A stretch of DNA of 64,000 nucleotides from VXNE01 sp963664635. GTDB taxonomy: Bacteria; Pseudomonadota; Gammaproteobacteria; Pseudomonadales; Azotimanducaceae. The DNA lies in contig OY761542.1 of NCBI GenBank assembly GCA_963664635.1, forward strand, positions 310,001-374,000, read 5' to 3'. Both the position numbers and the translations under genes were made by a program. The notes beneath the pieces were generated by a model. The model had not been told where the DNA came from and did no database searches. It was given only the letters and a program-made list of their open reading frames with translations. This document shows, in pieces, positions 61,464-64,000 of this stretch (the first letter of the stretch is position 1; every line of letters starts with the position of its first letter).

Positions 61464-62405
61464 CTACGGCATCGGGTGCGTCGGTCGAACACGACCGGAT
61501 TGGATGCTGTCGGGCAGGCAGCTCGCGGGTGAACTCCCCGCGGGCAGCGCCGACCTCGGCGAGTAGTAGAGAGCGACGCAGGTGAGAATCTGCCAGGCAG
61601 CGTGTCCGGCAAGGAACGCTGGCTCGTGGTAGCTCCGGGGTACCGCCCAGCCGATCACCGCACCGCCCACGCCGCCAGCCGCGCATATGGCGGCGAACTG
61701 CCAATAGCCGAACCTCAGTGTCCCCAACCGGATCATGACGTAGCCGAGAGAGGCCGCCGTGACGGCCCCCGCGGTAGCGGTGTCGAAGACTATGCTCTCG
61801 CTCGGCCGCAACACGGCCGCGTACTGCACGCCGATCCAGTAGCTGAGCGCGCCCGCGAAACATACGACGACGGGGCGCCAGAGCGCGGCGTGGGGACTCA
61901 GATAGCGGAGCAGGACGAGCACCGCATAGAACGCTCCCGACAACCAGATCAGGAGCCAGGCTGGGAACTCGGCCCACCGCGTCGGCATCGGCAGGCTGCT
62001 GGTACCGCCAGTCAGGTCGGAGAGCTCGGTGAGCAGGTACCACACCGCCGTAGATACTGCGGCAAACGCGACGCACGCGCCGATTCCCGCGCGGGCGAGC
62101 TTGATGACGTAGCGTTGGTACACGGCCCACCGCTCCCAATGCCGAGTCTGGCTGAGCAACCTCGCCGCAGCATACATTGACGAAGTCCCGGCCGTGATCA
62201 CCGCCTTCGGCTTCGCCCGCTCACGGCGCAGTGTGGCGTTGCGCGCAGCGTGCTCGCCCTCGCCGACCGAGACGCTGACGCGTTTGCCCAAGCGGCGCAA
62301 GGCGCGGTCGATGGCGGCGGCCTTGGTGGCGTGGTCGGGGTTCAGCATGCGCCTGACCTCGCTTTCGGCCACCTCAAGGTCGCGGGCGAGACGGCGTTGC
62401 GACAC
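61464..62405 (-). CDS. HicB-type HTH segment fused to a six-helix membrane domain
   Basis: A 313-residue frame. Residues 1-50 (SQRRLARDLEVAESEVRRML, ALRRLGKRVSVSV) are the HTH end of a HicB antitoxin. Residues 70-290 have about six hydrophobic helices: FAAVSTAVWYLLTELSDL, WLLIWLSGAFYAVLVLLRYL, VVVCFAGALSYWIGVQYAAV, TATAGAVTAASLGYVMIRLG, FAAICAAGGVGGAVIGWAV and WQILTCVALYYSPRS. The membrane part is not recognised. The frame continues from the frameshifted hicB; the membrane domain may once have been a separate gene or a real fusion partner. Confidence 0.55.
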   Translation of the reverse strand: MSQRRLARDLEVAESEVRRMLNPDHATKAAAIDRALRRLGKRVSVSVGEGEHAARNATLRRERAKPKAVITAGTSSMYAAARLLSQTRHWERWAVYQRYVIKLARAGIGACVAFAAVSTAVWYLLTELSDLTGGTSSLPMPTRWAEFPAWLLIWLSGAFYAVLVLLRYLSPHAALWRPVVVCFAGALSYWIGVQYAAVLRPSESIVFDTATAGAVTAASLGYVMIRLGTLRFGYWQFAAICAAGGVGGAVIGWAVPRSYHEPAFLAGHAAWQILTCVALYYSPRSALPAGSSPASCLPDSIQSGRVRPTHPMP

Positions 62406-62686
62406 GCCGACCTCGCGGAGCGCCTCATAGAGGGCAGCCTTCAGCGCAATCGGCAGCGGGGGGACGACCAGGGGCCGGCGTCTCGTGGCGCGCGACGATC
62501 GCGGGAGGTCTTGCTCTCGCGCATCGTCGCCGCGATGAGTTCGCGCAAGAGGTTACGGGCCTCGGACAGCGCCTCGTCGCGGGTCCCGCGGTCGGTCGCG
62601 TCCCAGCCGAAGTCCGGGAACGCGACGACGTAGCGGCCTTCCTCGTCGCGCTCGACCTCGGCCGGATAGTCGTAGGTGTCAGACAT
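62250..62686 (-). pseudogene. HicB antitoxin, frameshifted
   Basis: ATG 62686 starts MSDTYDYPAEVERDEEGRYV and VAFPDFGWDATDRGTRDEAL, the RNase H-like HicB N-terminal domain, up to about 62520. One base shift leads into SRATRRRPLVVPPLPIALKA and ALYEALREVGVSQRR, the usual linker and HTH. No hicA toxin is visible in the 245 bases upstream or nearby. The HTH end is contained in the membrane-fused frame. Confidence 0.7.
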
Positions 62687-62931
62687 TGGTTCGCGTCCCT
62701 TTGGTTCCTGATACCGCATACCGCGGGCGCGCTAGCTGCGTGGACTTTTGTGCGCAACAGCGGACGCGTCTGCTGCGACCCTGTTAGAGAAACGGGGGCG
62801 CTGATGGTCGCATAGGCGGAGTCGTCGCCTACCGGTGCCCCAAGACGAGAGGTCTTCCGGTTCTTCCGAAGGGCACGTCGAGAGGCACAAGCTGCCGAAC
62901 GCCGAAGTGGTACCTCAGCGTGGGAGGAGCC

Positions 62932-64000
62932 TCAGGTTCGCGAGCCCTGTCCCAGGACCTCATCGATGATCGGCATCGCGACCTCCGCGAACTCTCGAAA
63001 CTCCGCCCCGAGCTTCCTCAGCAGGTCTCCCCCTTTCTGAGCCTCTTCATGCATCCGAAAGATCAGGGGAGACCAGTCCGCAAAGTCGCCGTCCAAATGG
63101 CGGTACCAAGGCCAATTCGTACTGTGGCGCCCGCCCCGCAGAGTCCGCTCGCCAGAGAGGCGCTCGTGGATCTCCTTCTCCTCGGAGGAGTCGCGACCCT
63201 TCGGATCGAACCAGACGCCGAGATACCAGGACCTGGGGTCAGTACCGTCATGAGCTAGCCAGAGACAGGGGGGGTGTGTTGCGGACGCCGACCATGCGGC
63301 GCGATCGGTCCAAAGCCCGTCGTGGCGAGACGATCCCCTAAAACTGGACCCTACTCGCAAGTCATCGGCGCTCCCCGCCGCGCGATGTAGTTCTTCTTGG
63401 ACGAGATCCCTCAACTTGGCCAGAAACCGCTCGACGACCTCGTTTCTGATCCGCGGCCAGCTATCGAACACGGCAAGCGCTGTGCGCAGGTTGTCGTCGC
63501 TCTCAAGGACGAACCGCCTCACTTCCTCCTGTTCACTTGGCGTTGTCATGGTTCCTCCGAACCTCTTGTGGCAGAAGGCCTCCGCATCGCGCAGAAACCA
63601 CCTCAGACGATCCACCTGGCACACTTGCGCGCACTGGGCCAACCATTCCGTCAGGGCGGGCAAACGGGGCAGTTTGGCATCGTCGCTCGGTGACGCCGCG
63701 GACACGGGACAGAACGACATGGTGACGATGCCCTCGGTGGGCGCGCACAGCGGAAGGCTGTTGTAGCCAGGGCGCCCTCCATGCGACGAAAGGTAGATGA
63801 GCAGGAAGCGTCCCCCGTACCGCTCACGGAGCCACTCCTGATAGGCTTTGACCTGGTTGTCTCCGTCGTCGGCGTAGGGCTTGTTCTCGATGGCGATGCA
63901 TAGAGCCTCCTCCCCGGGCGGCCTCAACTCCACGCTAACGTCAAGTCGCCGTGGCGCCTTCAAGTCCGGCTCGTTCGTCTCAATCGCGCGCTCCCGCGTT
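62932..64000 (-). CDS. PD-(D/E)XK nuclease family protein (PDDEXK_4-like), 5' end outside window
   Basis: Reading from the right edge, RRLDVSVELRPPGEEALCIA is followed by IENKPYADDGDNQVKAYQEW: D-V-S...I-E-N-K, the nuclease core of the PDDEXK_4 family. LIYLSSHGGRP follows. The C-terminal 200 residues (WLGVWFDPKG-like strand, then HEEAQKGGDLLRKLGAEFRE) are of unknown fold. The frame is open to position 64000 with RERAIETNEPD, so the true start lies beyond the window. A TTG at 63963 should not be used as the start. It is a possible defence or DNA-repair nuclease. Confidence 0.78.
   Translation of the reverse strand, partial: TRERAIETNEPDLKAPRRLDVSVELRPPGEEALCIAIENKPYADDGDNQVKAYQEWLRERYGGRFLLIYLSSHGGRPGYNSLPLCAPTEGIVTMSFCPVSAASPSDDAKLPRLPALTEWLAQCAQVCQVDRLRWFLRDAEAFCHKRFGGTMTTPSEQEEVRRFVLESDDNLRTALAVFDSWPRIRNEVVERFLAKLRDLVQEELHRAAGSADDLRVGSSFRGSSRHDGLWTDRAAWSASATHPPCLWLAHDGTDPRSWYLGVWFDPKGRDSSEEKEIHERLSGERTLRGGRHSTNWPWYRHLDGDFADWSPLIFRMHEEAQKGGDLLRKLGAEFREFAEVAMPIIDEVLGQGSRT

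Overview
The window is GC-rich (roughly two thirds G+C), densely coded DNA from a bacterium, most likely an uncultivated gammaproteobacterium. This is an inference from the housekeeping block dcd / mrp / metG / rnfABCDGE, whose order is typical of Gammaproteobacteria, and from a gene set of TonB receptor, sulfatase, lipoprotein esterases, phytanoyl-CoA dioxygenase and delta-class carbonic anhydrase, which would suit a marine or host-associated heterotroph. No rRNA, tRNA or CRISPR array was seen.

Layout. (1) 1-14000 is a defence and mobile-element island. It holds the C-terminal part of a type III restriction Res subunit, a SieB-like two-helix membrane protein, a broken DUF429 nuclease, a frameshifted Phd-UPF0175 antitoxin whose PIN toxin is cut by a truncated transposase, a decayed ISKra4 transposase with a group II intron-like 5' end beside it, a 1426-residue nuclease-NTPase that looks like an Avs/STAND phage sensor, an intact IS1182-family element and a CBS-HEPN protein. 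(2) 14033-23071 is core: dcd and mrp on the minus strand, then metG and the Rnf complex on the plus strand. rnfA is separated from rnfBCDGE by a palindromic repeat cluster and a Uma2-family gene on the opposite strand. (3) 23079-30134 holds an NHL-propeller lipoprotein, an orphan RHH antitoxin, an MNT-HEPN pair with a tandem operator, an ABC exporter with a frameshifted amidohydrolase, and an AhpD-like gene with an in-frame TGA exactly where the redox cysteine should be, a strong selenocysteine candidate. (4) 30140-38568 holds HsdS and HTH remnants, a 614-residue helicase-associated-like protein, a sulfatase with an internal amber codon diverging from a TonB receptor, and a DEAD-box helicase with a zinc ribbon. 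(5) 38634-45584 holds a YefM antitoxin with a decayed YoeB toxin, a carboxylesterase, a VapBC-type pair, a 64-bp hairpin repeat array, asd, and a compact three-gene operon (TIGR04255 protein, XRE regulator, unknown protein). (6) 45809-64000 is mostly metabolic (carbonic anhydrase, enoyl-CoA hydratase, HbpS, CoA transferase, hydrolases, penicillin acylase, MsrQ-like protein, PhyH), interrupted by a two-gene type II R-M system, a DUF4143 ATPase, a frameshifted MOSC gene, a frameshifted HicB joined to a membrane domain, and a PD-(D/E)XK nuclease running off the right edge.

The main discovery candidates are the CxxU AhpD-like selenoprotein, the 1426-residue nuclease-NTPase, the TIGR04255/XRE/unknown operon, and a dispersed palindromic repeat family whose hairpins differ by compensatory changes. 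Frameshifts and nonsense codons are frequent in accessory genes but absent from the housekeeping block. That pattern favours real decay, although homopolymer errors cannot be excluded from one sequence.
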